A stretch of 64,000 nt of DNA from Sphingomonas sp. 35-24ZXX (GTDB lineage Bacteria; Pseudomonadota; Alphaproteobacteria; Sphingomonadales; Sphingomonadaceae). Position 1 is the first letter of the stretch. Each line of letters opens with the position of its first letter. The notes under the pieces were generated by a model. It saw only the letters and a list, made by a program, of their open reading frames with translations, ran no database searches and was not told where the DNA came from. Of this stretch, positions 28,801-43,800 are shown piece after piece. The stretch spans positions 542,023-606,022 of the forward strand of contig NZ_JROG01000001.1 in NCBI RefSeq assembly GCF_000786215.1, given 5' to 3'. The translations under genes and the position numbers were made by a program.

Positions 28801-31800
28801 ACGACTGTTTCTGCGGGTACGCTCGTGGCTCTCAGGGACAGTTCGCTCGGCAGCGCGGTCGGGAACACGATCGTTGCCAATGGCGCAACGCTTCAAATCA
28901 TCGCAGATGGCCCTATGGCCGAATCGATCACGATCAACGGCACCGGGGTGGGCGGCGTTGGTGCACTGCGTTTGAATGCGGCAACCCAACTGGGTGGTGC
29001 AGTCACGCTTGGCAGCGCGGCCCGAATCAACACGGATTCGCCCAATAGTGCTGTGTTGGCCGGAGGCGTTACCGGCGACAATCTTGCTCTGACCATTGGT
29101 GGCTCAGGCACCACCACCGTCAACTCGGTGCTCGCGCTCGGCACCGGAAATCTCGTCAAGGATGGTACCGGAACAGTTGTTTTGGTGGGCAGCAACACCT
29201 TCGGTGCCACGACCATCAGCACCGGCACCCTGCGGATCGGGAATGGCGGCACCACCGGTACGCTGGGCAGCGGAAATGTCTTGAACAACTCTGCGCTGGT
29301 GTTCAACCGGTCGAACGACTTCTCGGTCGGCAACGCCATCACTGGCGCTGGTACGCTGACCAAGCTGGGCGCGGGAAATCTGACGCTGAGTGGTACGAAC
29401 GCCTATTCAGGGCTGACGACCGTTTCGGCAGGCACGCTGACCGTCAACTCTGATAGCGCGCTGGGCAACAATGTGGCCGGGACGACGGTCAGCAGCGGTG
29501 CCACGCTGGCATTCGGCACGGCTGGAAACATTGCCGATGCCATCAGCTTCCGAGGAACCGGTGTAGGCGGCGTCGGCGCGCTGAATGCGCTCGGGTCGGT
29601 CAACCTCGATGGCAATATGCTTTTGGAGGCGGACGGGTTGGTCAGCGTCCAGAACGGGCAGTTGATCCGTTTCCGGGGGGCAAGCTTCGGGGCCCTCGTC
29701 AATGCCGTGCTGACCCTGAATACGGACGGTAATTCCTCGATCTTTGTGAATTCCGCGCTCGGCGGCATCGGCGGCCTGATCAAGAATGGGGCCGGCCAGG
29801 TTCAGCTTGCCGGCAACAACAGCTTTACCGGCCCTGTCACCATCAATGCCGGCGTGCTGCAGGTCACTGGTGGCAATGCGATCAACGACTCCGTGGCGAT
29901 CACGGGTGTCGGATCGGGCCGCTTGTCGCTGGACGCGAGCGAGGCCATCGGATCGATCGCGGGTACAGGCTCGATTGGTCTGTTCAACAATTCGATCCTG
30001 ACGACGGGCGGCAACAATTCGAGCACCAGCTATTCCGGCCAGATTTTGTCGACCGGTGGCCTGGTCAAGATCGGCACGGGCACGTTCACCCTTACGGGCG
30101 ACAGCAGCTATCTGGGCACGACCACGATAAGCGGGGGCACGTTGCAGATCGGCGATGGCGGCACCGCCGGAACGCTCGCTAGCGGCGCGGTGACGAACAA
30201 TGGTACGCTGGCGATCAACCTCAGCAGTGATATCACGCTGGCACAGCTGATCACCGGCACCGGCGCGCTGCGCAAGCTGGGCAGCGGGGTGGCCACGGTC
30301 AGCAGCAATCTCGCGCTGGGATCGGCCACGGTGGAAGCGGGTACGCTCCTGCTGTCCGGATCGAACAGCTTCACCACCGGCATTACCGTGGCTGGCGGCA
30401 CGCTGGCGCTGCGCAGTGCCAATGCGGCGGGCGGTGCCACGGGCATCATCCGCACCACGGGATCGGTCATCGATTACAGCGACGGCCTGGTGATGGCGAC
30501 GCCGATCCAGCTGGGTTCCAATAGCACGCAGCTGCAGGTGCTGACCGGGGCGGCGACCCAGTCGGGCGTGATTTCCGAAACGGGCGGCGCTCGTCCGCTC
30601 GAAAAGATCGGCGCTGGCACGCTGACATTGTCGGGCACAAACACCTATTCGGGTGGCACGACCATCACCGCGGGCCGGCTGAATGTCGGCTCGGACGCCC
30701 ATCTCGGCGCCAGCGCAGGGGGCCTGACCATCGGCAACGCCCTGCTGGGCTCGACTGCGACGTTCAGCTCTGCGCGCAATGTCTCGTTGACCGGCGCAGC
30801 GGGAATCGACGTGGCAACGGGCACAAGCCTGACCCTGAACGGCGCGCTGTCGGGCACCGGCAGCCTTGCCAAGACGGGCAATGGCCAGTTGGTCCTGACC
30901 GCCAACAGCAGCTATGCGGGAACCACCACGATCAGCGGTACGGGCGGCCTGACCGTGGGGATCGGCGGAACGACGGGCGCGCTTGGCGCCGGCAATATCA
31001 CGGTCAATGGCAGTTCTTTCCTGGCGTTCAACCGGTCTGATCTGCTGATGGTTGCCAATACTATCTCGGGCCTGGGCAGTGTCGGCAAACAGGGCAGCGG
31101 CATTTTGGGGTTGACCGGCGCCAACACATTTTCCGGCGGACTGGCCATCGGCGGAGGCACGGTCCTTCTCGGCAGTGCCAATGCTGGCATCATCAATGCG
31201 GCGGGGACCGGCACCATCCAGCTGTTCGCGAACACCATCCTTCGCGGCGACGTATCCGGTACGCTGAACAACAACCTCGCGGTTAACGCGGCGAACGTGA
31301 CCGTGGCAGCGGTCGGTGGCACCACGCTGCGGCTGGCATCAAGTCAGCTGTTCTTCGATGGGCCGGCAGGTTCCTCGCTCAATTTCGGTTCCTCGACCTT
31401 GTCAGGAACGATCGAACTGGCTCCGGTGGCAGTGTCGCTGGGGGCAGCGGTCAATCCGATTGCCATCAATTTCGGAGCGCTCAGGCTTGCTAACGCCAAT
31501 GCCTACACGCTGCTCAATGGTTCGTCCGGCATCACGCTCAGCGGTACGACATTGGGGGCGGATGCGGCGGGCACGCTGACCAAGCCGCTGACGATCAGCA
31601 GCTGGAACGGTACCATTGATGTCGCAGCGGCATCGATGACCTTGCAGGGTGGTTTGGCCCTGAGCGGCAACCTGACGAAGACCGGAGTGGGAGAGCTCCG
31701 GCTGACAGCTGCCGGCACGGGCAGCGGCACCGTGCAGATCAATGGCGGCACGCTTGCGGTACAAGGCGGAAGTGCGCTGGCCGATACTGCCGCTGTGACC

Positions 31801-34800
31801 GTCGCATCCGGTGCGACGTTCCAGCTTCTCGCTGCAGAGACGATCGGAGCATTGGCTGGCGCTGGCCGGGTGGCGCTCGGCACAAGCGAGCTGACGCTGG
31901 CGCAATCGACCAATACCGTTTTCACCGGCGTGATTTCCGGATCGGGCGGCATCACCAAATCCGGCTCAGGCAGTCTCACTCTGCAGGGTGCCAACTCGTT
32001 CAGCGGCCTCACCACGGTACTGGGGAACTTGGGCCAGGTGTTCGTGGATACCACCGGCACGCTGGCAGGTGCAGTTGCCGTCCGCAATCAGGGCTCTTTC
32101 ATCAACAGCGGAACGGTCGGCGGTCTTGTCACGGTCGATTCCGGCGGCAACTTCAGATCTACCGCGACCGGCACTCTGGCAAGCGGGCTGATGAACAATG
32201 GCCTTTCCAACGTGAGCGGCCAGGTTCTTGGCAGCCTCACAAATACCGGCAGCCTTACCGTCGATGGCCCACTGACGCTGAATGTCAGCGGTGCTTTTGT
32301 TCAGAATGGCGGTCTTTTCATCCTAAACGGGGGGGCCGCCACCATCGGCAGCCTGGCCGGTACCGGAACCGTGTCGCTCATCGGGGCGGCGACGCTCACG
32401 ACCGGCGGCGACAACACGAACACGACTTATTCGGGCAGGCTTACGGCCGGGTCGGCACTGACCAAGGTCGGTACGGGGACGCTAACGCTCTCCGGCAGTG
32501 ATAACTTTTTCAGTGGCAACATAAGGCTCAACGGCGGAACGCTTCAGATCGACAGTGCTCGCGCCTTGGGAAGCGGATTGATTCCTGTATCGGTGCAAAC
32601 AGCGCTGGGTACCAATCTCGTTTTTGCTGCACCGGGCACCTATACGATCAGGACCAGCATTTCCGGGGACGGGGCGGTCAGCAAGACGGGCACGGGCACT
32701 CTCACCCTCGCGGCCAACAATAGCTATAGTGGCGGCACGTCAATCCTTGGCGGCGCATTGCTTATTGGCGGCAGCCAGGCCCTGGGGACCGGAACTGTCA
32801 CCATGGCGGGCCAAAGCACACTGGCGACTGCAACCGGTGTCTCAGCGAGCATCAATGGATTGACGCTAAATGCGCTGGCGAGTGTCAACCTTTCGGCCGC
32901 CAGTGGACAGACCCTGACGCTTGGGGGAACGTTGAGCAGCAGCGCCAGCGGCAATACCATCCAGTTCGGTACGGCCAGCCAGACCGGCACGGTGGCCTTT
33001 GGTTTCACATCGGTCCAGCCTGTGGCGGCGAGCACGAGCGTCGCGATTGATAGCGGAACGCTTAGGCTCAACGGGCTGGCAGAAGGATTGCTGCTCTCGG
33101 CAGGCGGCGGTCTGACGGTCGGCTCATCCGGCACGCTGGACCTCAACGGATTTGCTGGCGGCGGCGTCAATCTGAGCGGCGCTGGCGTGATCACCAATTC
33201 GTCCGCGACAGCGGCCCAGTTTACCGCCCTGCAAAACGCGTCTTCGACCTTCAGCGGCGTCATCGGTAGCGGCACCGGGGCAGTCTCGCTGCTCAAGAGC
33301 GGTTCGGGCGCGCTGACACTGACCGGCGCAAACAGCTATACCGGCACCACCAGCATCACCGGCGGAAGCCTGCAGATCGGCACTGGCGGCACCACGGGCA
33401 GCATCGGCACCGGCACCATTGCGATCGGCACCGGCACGCAGCTGCTGCTCAACCGCAGCGATGCGGTAAGTATGGCCAACGTGCTGACCGGCGCTGGTAC
33501 GGTGCAGAAGAACCTGGCCAACACGCTGACGCTGTCAGGCGCCAACACCGCGACGGATGCCTTCACGGGCACCTTCAACGTCAATGGCGGCACGCTGCTG
33601 GTCAATGGCACTTTGGGCGATGTCACCAACCGCGCCGCGACCATCAATGTCGCATCGGGCGCAGCTCTGGGCGGTTCGGGCACGATCCAGGGCAATGTCG
33701 TGGTCGCCAATGGCGGCATTCTGTCGCCCGGCAACAGCCCGGCGACGCAGACCATCGCGGGCAACCTGACGCTGAACGATACCTCCGTGCTGAACTTCGA
33801 GCTGGCACAGGCGGGCGTTGTCGGCGGCGGGATCAACGATCTGATCAGCGTCGGCGGCAATCTGGTGCTCGACGGCACGCTCAACGTCACCGCATTGACC
33901 GGCTTTGGTGCCGGCTTCTACCGCCTGTTCAATTATGGCGGCACGCTGACCAACAGCCAGCTGACCCTGGGCACGCTGCCGCTCGGATTCACCTCTTCGG
34001 TGCTCACCGACATCGCGGGCCAGGTGAATATCCTGTTCAATGCAGGCACCCAGACGGTCCAGTTCTGGGATGGCGCCGACCTGACTGGGGCGATCGCGAC
34101 GGCGAATGGCGAAGGCGGTGCGGGGAGCTGGAGCAGCACCTCCACCAACTGGACCACACCGACCGGCTTTGCCGTCAACAATGCGTGGGCCGGACAGGCC
34201 GGGGTGTTCGCCGGCGCAGCCGGCGGGACCGTCAGCGTGACCGGTACCCAGGCCTTCCAGGAGCTGCGCTTCCTGACCAACGGCTATACGCTGAACTCCA
34301 CTGGCCCCACGGACGGCCTGGCGACGACCGGCGGCTTCTCGATCATCAACGTCGATACCGGCATCGCAGCCCGTCTCAACACGCCGATTTCGGGTACGGC
34401 GGGTCTGACCAAGACCGGCGCGGGTACGCTGACGCTGGCGGGCGCCAACAGCTATGTCGGCACCACCAGCGTGACCGGCGGCACGCTGTCGCTGCTCAGC
34501 GGCGGCTTCATCGCGGGCGCTGTCCAGAACAGTGCGACGCTAACCAATGGCGGCACGATCAATGGCCTGGTGACCAACACGGGAACGCTGAGCAGCACGG
34601 GTACGCTTGCAGGCGGGCTGACCAATGCGGCGGGCGCGATGGCGAACCTTTCCGGCTCGATTGGCGGCGCAATCAACAACTCTGGCACGATCAGCCTGAC
34701 CGCTAGCGTGAATTCGACCGCAGCGCTGGTCCTGGACAGCACAGGCATCCTCAATATCGGGTCCACCTTCTCAGCGTTTGGCAGCCTGGCGGGGAGCGGC

Positions 34801-37800
34801 AGGATCAATGGCGGCAGCGGCGGCTCGCTGACAGTTGGCGGCGACAACAGTTCGACGACCTTCTCGGGCAGCATGATTGGCGGGGGATCGCTGGTCAAGC
34901 TGGGCACCGGCACGCTGACGCTCACCAATGCGACAGTCGAGACCTCGACCCTGGATATCAACCAGGGCTCGGCGATCATCACCAATGGCTTCGGATCGGC
35001 CTTTGGGCCAACGACGGTCTCGAACAGGGCCAACCTCACCTTTGGCGGTTCCTACGCGGGAACCATCGCCAATACCGGCAACCTCGTGTTCAACGGTACT
35101 GCTGGCAGCCTCAACAATCTGCAGGGCGGCACCGCACGGGTCAGCGGAGCCGTCACCCTCAATTTCAACAACAGTTCGAACGTAATCCTGACCGGCAATA
35201 CCACCGTCGGGTCCCGCGCAACTCTGAATGGCAACTCGACGACCGATATCGGCGCATTCGACTTCACCGTCGGAAGTATCGATGGTTTGCTCGGGGCCAT
35301 AACGCTCAATGGCGGTCGATTCACCATTGGAGGTGCCCCTCAGACGTCGACACTGGGCGCGGTGATTGCCGGCAACGGTGAACTTCGGAAAATCGGCAAC
35401 AGTGCACTGACACTGACGAGTGGCAACACCTTCACCGGTCCGACGACGGTAAGCGAAGGCACTCTTTCGCTCACCACCACCGGCAGCCTCGCCGGCACGG
35501 TCCTGAACAACGCAAGCCTGGTCAATGCAGGCAGCATCACGGGTCTCGTGGCCAATAACGCCACGCTGGCGTCCAGTGGACGGCTGTTCGGCGGGCTCAC
35601 GAACGCGGCGGGCGCGACAGCCACCGTTTCCGGCACTCTCAACGGACCGGTGACAAACTCCGGCGCCATCACGCTGAACGGTGCGACATCGGGTTCGGCC
35701 ACCCTCTCGCAAAATGCGAGCGGTACGTTCAACCTGGCAGGGTTCAACGCCACGATCCGGTCGCTGGAAGGTAACGGCACAATCCAGCTGGGGGCAGGCA
35801 CCCTGTCGCTCGCCGGCAACGGCATCAGCACATCGTTTGGCGGTGCGATCAGCGGATCGGGGAATCTCACCAAGCTTGGCACGGGGACATTGACCCTCTC
35901 GGGCCTCAACAGCTTTACAGGCCTTACGACCATAAACCTGGGGACGATCCTCCTTGCCACCGGAGCGTCGCTGGCGAGCCCGGTGCAGAACAATGCGACC
36001 TTCATCAATGCGGGAACCGCAACAGGGGTCTTCACCAACGCAGCAACTTTGGTCTCCACCGGTACGTTGGCGGGCGGTCTGGTCAACAACGTGGGCGCGA
36101 CCGCAAGTCTTGCCAACACCGTCAGCGGCGCGATCACCAATTCGGGTGCGATCACGCTGACCGCAGCCCTGTCGGGTTCGCCCAGCTTTACCCAGAATAG
36201 CGGTGCAAGCCTCGATCTGGCCGGCTTCAATGCGACCTTGGGAAGCGTTGCGGGCAATGGCGCCATTCAACTGGGTGCAGGCACGCTGACGGCGGGCGCA
36301 AGCAATGCGTCGACCAGTTTCGACGGCATCATCTCCGGATCTGGCACATTTGCCAAGGCCGGCACCGGCACGCTTACCCTGGGCGGCAGCAACACCACAG
36401 CGGCCAATTTCACCGGCACGGTCACAGTCAATGCCGGTTCGCTGGTGCTCAACGGCCAGCTTGGGGACGTTGTTGCCAACAGTGCCAATCTCATCGTCGC
36501 CAATGGCGCGACGCTGAGCGGATCGGGCACGTTCCTCGGCAATCTGTCGCTGGGCGCAGGGGGCATCTTTGCGCCGGGCAACAGCCCGGGCACGCTTGCG
36601 ATCGGCGGCAACCTGCTGCTCGATGCGGCCTCACTGCTCAATTTCGAGCTCGCGCAGGCGGGCGTTGTCGGCGGCGGCATCAACGATCTGATCACCGTGG
36701 GCGGCAACCTGACGCTCGACGGCACGGTCAACATCACTGCGCTGCCTGGCTTTGGCGAAGGCATCTATCGGCTGATCAACTATACCGGCACCCTGACCGA
36801 CAACGGCCTGCTGTTCGGCGAGCGGCCGGGCGGTTTCACCACGTCGTTGGTCAGCGACGTCGCGGGACAGATCAGCGTGCGGTTCACGCAGGGCGTGCCG
36901 ACCGTGCTGTACTGGGACGGCACCGACCTCGGCAGTTCGACTGCCGTCAATGGCAATGGCGGATCGGGCATCTGGAACAGCGCCAACGGCAACTGGACGT
37001 CTGCGCCCGGATTCTCGAGCAACTTTGCCTGGGGTGGCCAGACCGGCGTGTTCAGCGGCGCTGCGGGCGGAACGGTGCAGGTGAGCGGAACCCAGGCGTT
37101 CCAGGAGCTGCGGTTCGAAACCGCTGGCTATAATCTGACCCCGGCCGATGGCACGGCCAGGCTTGCCACCACCGGCGGTTTCTCGATCATCGATGTCAGC
37201 AGCACGGCCGGTTCGGCTGGATTGAACCTGGCTATCACCGGGACCGGCGGCCTGACCAAGACGGGCGCAGGAACGCTGACGCTGGGCGGCGCGAACAGCT
37301 ACACCGGGCTGACCAGCATTGCCGCTGGCACGCTGGCGTTGGGCAGCGGCGGGGCGATCGCGGGCGGGGTCGACAACAGCGCGACCTTCACCAATGCCGG
37401 CACGGTCTCGGGCCAGGTCACCAACCGCGCCAGCCTGACCTCGACCGGTGTGCTGGGCGGTGGGCTGGTAAATGCGTCAGGCGCGGTTGCCAGCCTCGCA
37501 GGCCAGGTCAATGGCGCGGTGAGCAATTCGGGCGCGATCACGCTGACCGGGACCACCACCGGCATCGGTGCATTGACTCAGACAAACGGTTCGCTCGATC
37601 TCGCCGGGTTCAACACGACGATCGGCAGTCTTTCGGGCAGCGGCTCCGTTGCGCTGGGCAATGGCACTCTGACCACGGGTGCCGACAATGGCAGCACGAC
37701 CTTTGCCGGAGTAATTTCGGGCAATGGCGGGCTGACCAAGAGCGGCACGGGTACCTTCACCCTGACCGGCAACAACAGCTATTTCGGTCAGACGACAAAT

Positions 37801-40800
37801 GCGTCCGGCACGCTCGTTCTGGCCAATGGCGGCGCGATCAGCGGTATGGTGCAAAACGACGGGGTCTTCCGCAATGCAGGTACCGTCGGAAATCAAGTCG
37901 TCAATAATGGCCTGTTGCAGACAACTGGCGTTCTCGCGCGCGGCCTGACCAACAATACAGGCGGAACGGTCGAGGCTTCGGGGCAGATCAACGGCAACAT
38001 TACAAATGATGGCTTGATCACGCTGACCGGACAGACGACCGGAATCGGGCTGGTGGCCAACAGGGGTACGCTCAATCTGGCAGGGTTCGATACCACTGTC
38101 CAAAGCCTGTCTGGCTCGGGCGTAGTGATGCTGGGCAGCGGCACGCTGACCACGACTGCGATCACGGGATCGACGTTCGCCGGGACCATCACCGGCAGCG
38201 GCGGTCTGGTCAAGAATGGCTTCAGTACGTTCGAACTGTCAGGTGCCAACACCTATAGCGGGCAGACCACCATTCTTGACGGCATTCTCGAGCTTCGGGC
38301 GGGTGGATCGCTTGCTGGCGTGGTCGTCAACAGCGCTCGTTTCGCGAACGCGGGTATTGTCAACGGGCTCGTCACCAATACCAGTACAGGGTTCCTGACA
38401 TCCACCGGAGTCCTGAACGGGGGCTTGGTGAACAATAATGTTCAGGCCGCGATCAACATTTCCGGCGAAGTGAACGGAAATGTCAGCAATGCCGGCACCA
38501 TCAACGTCACCGGTCGAACGATCGGCAATGCGTCCGTGACCCAGGGTTCGAACAGCAATCTGATCCTGGCCAGTCGCGCCAGCGTCAACATCGGCAGCCT
38601 GGCAGGATCCGGCTCCCTCGTGCTGAACGAGGCCAGCCTGCTGACCATCGGCAGCAACAACACCAGCACCACCTATACCGGCACATCGACGGGCATCGGC
38701 AGCCTCGTCAAGACCGGTACCGGCACGCTGACCATCGCTGGCGCGATGCGCCACACTGGCGCTACTACGATCAATGGCGGCACGCTCGCCGTGACGGCTC
38801 AGGGCAGTCTGACCAGCGAGGTGACGAACAACGCGGCGCTGAACAATGCCGGCACCCTTGCGCGCGTCGTCAATAACGGTCAGCTTGTCTCGACCGGCGC
38901 CGTTGCCAGCATCATCAACAACAGTCAGCTTGTCTCGACCGGCACGATTACGAGCCTGACGAATAACGTCGGCGCGATCGCGAATGTCTCGGGTACGATC
39001 AACGTGATCACCAATTCGGGCACCGTCACGCTGACAGGCACCACAACCGGCATCGACGCGCTGGAGGTCAACGGCGGCGGCACGGTCAATCTGGCAGGGT
39101 TCGACACGCGCATCGGCAACCTTAGCGGCAGTGGCACTGTCGCCCTGGGGAGCGCCACGCTGACAATTGCGCCTCTCAGTGTAGCCCAGACCTTTGACGG
39201 GACGATTACGGGGTCCGGCGGTCTGATCAAGGCGAACGGCGGCAGCCTGCTCCTCACCGGCGCACAGAGCTATACCGGCCTCACGACCGTCAATGCTGGC
39301 ACGTTCATTCTGGGCAACAACGCGTCGCTTGCGGGGGCATTGGTCAACAATGTAACCGTCACGAACAACGGGCGCATCGGGGGCGTAACGAACAACGGCC
39401 GCATCGCGGGACTGGTGACGAACAACTCAGTGCTTACCTCGACCGGCGCGCTGAACGGCGGGCTGATCAACACGGCGGGAGCGGATGCGCGGGTTCGCGG
39501 AAACCTGAGCGGAGCCGTCACCAATGCGGGCACAATTACGCTGATCGGTGCGACCACCGGTATCGGCGCGGTGACCCAGGCGAGCACCGGCAACTTCGTG
39601 CTCGGACCGATCAGCACCAGCTTTGGTAGCCTGGCGGGCAGCGGCACCGTAACCCTGGCCGATGGAGCCGTGCTGACCACCGGCGGCAACAGTGCCAGCA
39701 CGACCTTCAGCGGCCGGATCACCGGCAATGGAAGCTTGATAAAGACCGGCACCGGCACCTTCACACTGGCGGCGGCGAGCGATTTTACCGGCCTCATGAC
39801 GATCAATGCGGGCACGCTCGCGATCGGCACCGGCGGCTCGCTGGCGGGCGGCGTGGTGAACAATGCCGGCTTCGTCAGCACCGGCACGCTTTCGGGCCTG
39901 CTGACCAACGCTGGAGGGTCCACCGCGCAGCTGGCAGGCCAGCTCAACAACGCCATCACCAATGCGGGCACGGTCACGCTGACCGGAGCGATCACTGGTA
40001 TCCGCACGGTGACCCAGGACGCGACCGGCATCTTTGATCTGGGCGGTTTCAGCACCAGCATCGGCAGCCTCGCGGGCAGCGGATCGGTGCTGCTGGGCAG
40101 CGGCACGCTGACCACCGGCGGCGACAACAGCTCCACCAGCTTCGCGGGCGTGATCGCGGGCAATGGCGGTCTCACCAAGATCGGCACCGGCGCTTTCGTT
40201 GTCACTGGCACCAACAGCTATGCCGGCCTCACCACGGTCAGCCAGGGCGTGCTTTCGGTCCGCAACAATGCAGGTCTGGGCAGCAGTGCTGCGGGCACTG
40301 TGGTCGCGGCGGGCGCTGCGCTGGAATTGCAGGGCGGCGTGACTATCACCGGCGAGACGCTGACCTTGAGCGGCACCGGCGTGAACGGCGCGGGCGCGCT
40401 GCGCAACGTCACCGACAGCAATATCTGGGCGGGCACGGTCACCTTGGGATCGGACAGCCTGATCACCGCCGATGCCGGGCGTCTTGATATCGCGCTGCTC
40501 GCGGGGTCGACCCAGGCGCTGACCACGGGCGGCGCAGGTCTTGTCGGTCTGGCGAATGCGACCAGCACCGGCACGTTGACCGTCACCGGCGGCAGCACCG
40601 CTCTGTTCGGCAGCGGCAGTTTTGCCGCTGGCGTCACCGTGAGCGCAGGCAGCCTGTTCCTGCAGGGTAGCAGCAGCATCGATGATGCCGCCGCGGTCAC
40701 GCTGGGCACCGGCAACCTGATCGTTGCGATCTCCGAAACCATCGGTTCGCTGGCAGGCACAGGCGGTACCGTGCAGATCGATTCCGGGCAGACGCTGACC

Positions 40801-43800
40801 CTGGGCGGCAACGACGCTTCGACCGATTTTGCCGGGGTGATCTTCAACACCGGCAATCTGGCCAAGCAGGGCAGTGGCACGTTCACCGTCACCGGCCTGC
40901 TGTCGCACAGCGGTACCACCAGCATCACCGGCGGCACGCTCGCGTCGGGCGCGGCCAATATCTGGTCGGGCAACGGCCTGGTGACCATCGGCGCAGGCGG
41001 CACATTGAGCCTGGGCGGCTTCGAGCAGAGCATCACCGCGATCAACCTGGCGGGCGGAACGCTCGCCAACGGCAGCTTGACCGGCAGCATCACCTCCAAT
41101 GGTGGCGCGATCCGCGATATCAGCGGTGCCGCCAATGCGCTGCAGGCGATCGCGGGCAGCACCACGCTGACGGGCGCGGGCAGCTTTGCGCAGGGTGTGA
41201 CCCTGGCGGGCGGCGATGTGGTGCTGCAGGGGGCAGGGGCCTCGATCGCGGATACGGCGCTGGTCACGGTCAATGCCGGCACGCTGTCGGTCAATGTGGG
41301 CGAGACCATCGGTGCGCTCGCCGGTAATGGCGGCCGCGTGCAGATCGCTGCGGGCCAGGTGCTGAACACCGGCGGCAGCAACGCCAGCACCGCTTATGCG
41401 GGCGTGCTTGCGGGCGACGGCAGCCTAGCCAAGTCCGGCACGGGCACGTTCACGCTGTCCGGTGCGAATACGCTGACCGGGACCACCACCGTCAGTGCTG
41501 GCGTGCTGGCGCTGACCAGCAGCGGCAGCCTCACAAGTGCAGTCCAGAACAATGCCGGTTTCAGCAATGCCGGGACGGTGACAGGCCTGATGACCAACAC
41601 CGGAACGCTGATCTCGACCGGCGTGCTGAACGGAGGCCTCGTCAACAGCGGCTCGGCCGGCCTCTCCGGCCAGCTCAACGGCGCAGTGACCAACAGCGGC
41701 CTCGTCCAGCTTCAGGGCGGTCTCACCGGCATCACCGGCTTCAGCCAGACCGCCAACGGCACCTTCGATCTTGCAGGTTTCCATACCAGCATCGGCAGCC
41801 TGTCCGGCGCGGGCACGGTGCTGCTGGGCAGCGGTACGCTGACATTGGGGGGCAGCAATGCCTCGACCAGCTTCGGCGGCACGATCAGCGGCCCCGGTGG
41901 GCTGACCAAGACGGGCGCGGGCAACTTCACGCTGACGTCGGGCCAGGCCTATACCGGCCTTACCACCGTGAACGCTGGGCTGTTGTCGCTTACTGCGAAC
42001 GCGGGCCTCAGCGGATCGGTGCTGAACAATGCCGGTTTTGCGAGCGCGGGCCTGATCCTGGGATCGCTGACCAACAACGGCACCGCGACCCTGGCGGGCC
42101 AGATCAATGGTGCGGTCGCCAATAACGGCGCGATCACCCTCAGCGGTCCGCTGGCGGTGCTGGGCCGCCTGACGCAGAATGCGGGCGGCAGTCTCAACCT
42201 CGCGGGCTCCAACGCTTCGCTGGGAAGCCTGGCGGGCCTGGGCCCGATCCAGCTGGGCAGCGGCACGCTGGTCGTTGGTTCGGACAACAGCTCGTCGCTG
42301 TTCTCTGGCGTCATCTCGGGCAGCGGCGGACTGCAGAAGCTGGGCACCGGCACGTTCACGCTGACCGGCATCAACAGCTATACCGGTCTTACCATCGTCA
42401 ATGCGGGCACGCTGGTGATCGGCGACGGCGCAAGCGTGGGCGGTACCACGGGCAGCGTGGTGGCGACCGTCGCTGCCCCCGCAGCCGTGAGCGCACCCGT
42501 TGCCGTCGCGACCACTGCCGCAGCGTCGCCGATCGTGGCGGAACAGGCGAGCCTGCCGGCGGCGGTCAATGGGCTTGCGGCCGATCCGGTGCAGACAGCT
42601 GCCGCTTCGGCTGGCGTCCGCGCGCAGATGCTGGCGGACAACGGCTGGGTCTCAGGCGGACGTACGCCCGCCAGCCTCACCTCGAGCGCAGAGCGTCTGC
42701 CGTTGGCAGGTGGCGTCTCGTCCGGGCCGGAGCGGGTGGACCTGTTCGCCGATTCGGTTTCGGGCCTGGTTTCGGCGGATCTGCCGGTCGTGGCGCCGGG
42801 CGAAGCGCCTCAGTCGGTGGCTCCGACGTCGGCTTCGACCGGCTCGTCCGCAGCGCGTCTGGCGATGGTTTCCGATCTCAGCAACGGCATGGGCACCGCG
42901 CGGCTGGAAGGGGCCGTTCTCGGCGGCGCAGAACCCGCCAGCCCGCTGGCATCCGCGCTGGTCGATCCTCTGGCTCCAGCCACATCTGCGGGCGAAGCGC
43001 CGATGGCAGCAACGCTCAGCAGTGCCGTGATCGCAGGCAGCGTGCTCAACAACGCCAATCTGATCAACAACGGCTCGATCCTGGGCCAGCTGGTCAACTT
43101 CACGGGCGCAACGGCGGTCAACAATGGCGTGATCCGCGGGCTGGTGAGCAACAACGGCACCTTTACCTCGGTCGGTACGCTGGCGGGGGGGCTGTCGAAC
43201 AGCGGCACCGCGCGGATCAGCGGTGTGCTGACCGGCGATGTGCTGAACAGTGGCGCCATCACACTCACCGGCATCACCACCGGAATTGCGGTGTTCCAGC
43301 AGGCCGCATCCGGCAGCCTGTCGCTCGGCGGCTTCGACACGACTGTGGGCGTCCTCTCCGGCACTGGGTCGATCGCGCTCGGCACTGCGCGGCTCAGCAC
43401 CGGCACGAATGGCGTCAACTCGCTGTTCAGCGGCGTGATCTCGGGCACTGGCGCGCTCAGCAAGACGGGAACCGGCGGGCTGATCCTGGAGGGCGACAAT
43501 GTCTACACGGGCGGCACCACCATCGCGGCGGGCACGTTGCAGCTGGGCAATGGCGGTGCCACCGGATCGATCATCGGCCCGGTCATCAACAATGGCGCGC
43601 TGATCATCAATCGCAGCAACGCCTACAGCCTGACCGGCCCGATCAGCGGCACTGGCATGTTCGTCCAGGCGGGCACCGGCACGACGACGCTGATTGGCCC
43701 CAACAGCTATACCGGCGGCACCCTGATCTCCGCCGGTCGCCTGATCGGCTCGACGGTGTCGCTACAGGGCGTGATCCAGAACGATGCCGCGCTGGAGTTC

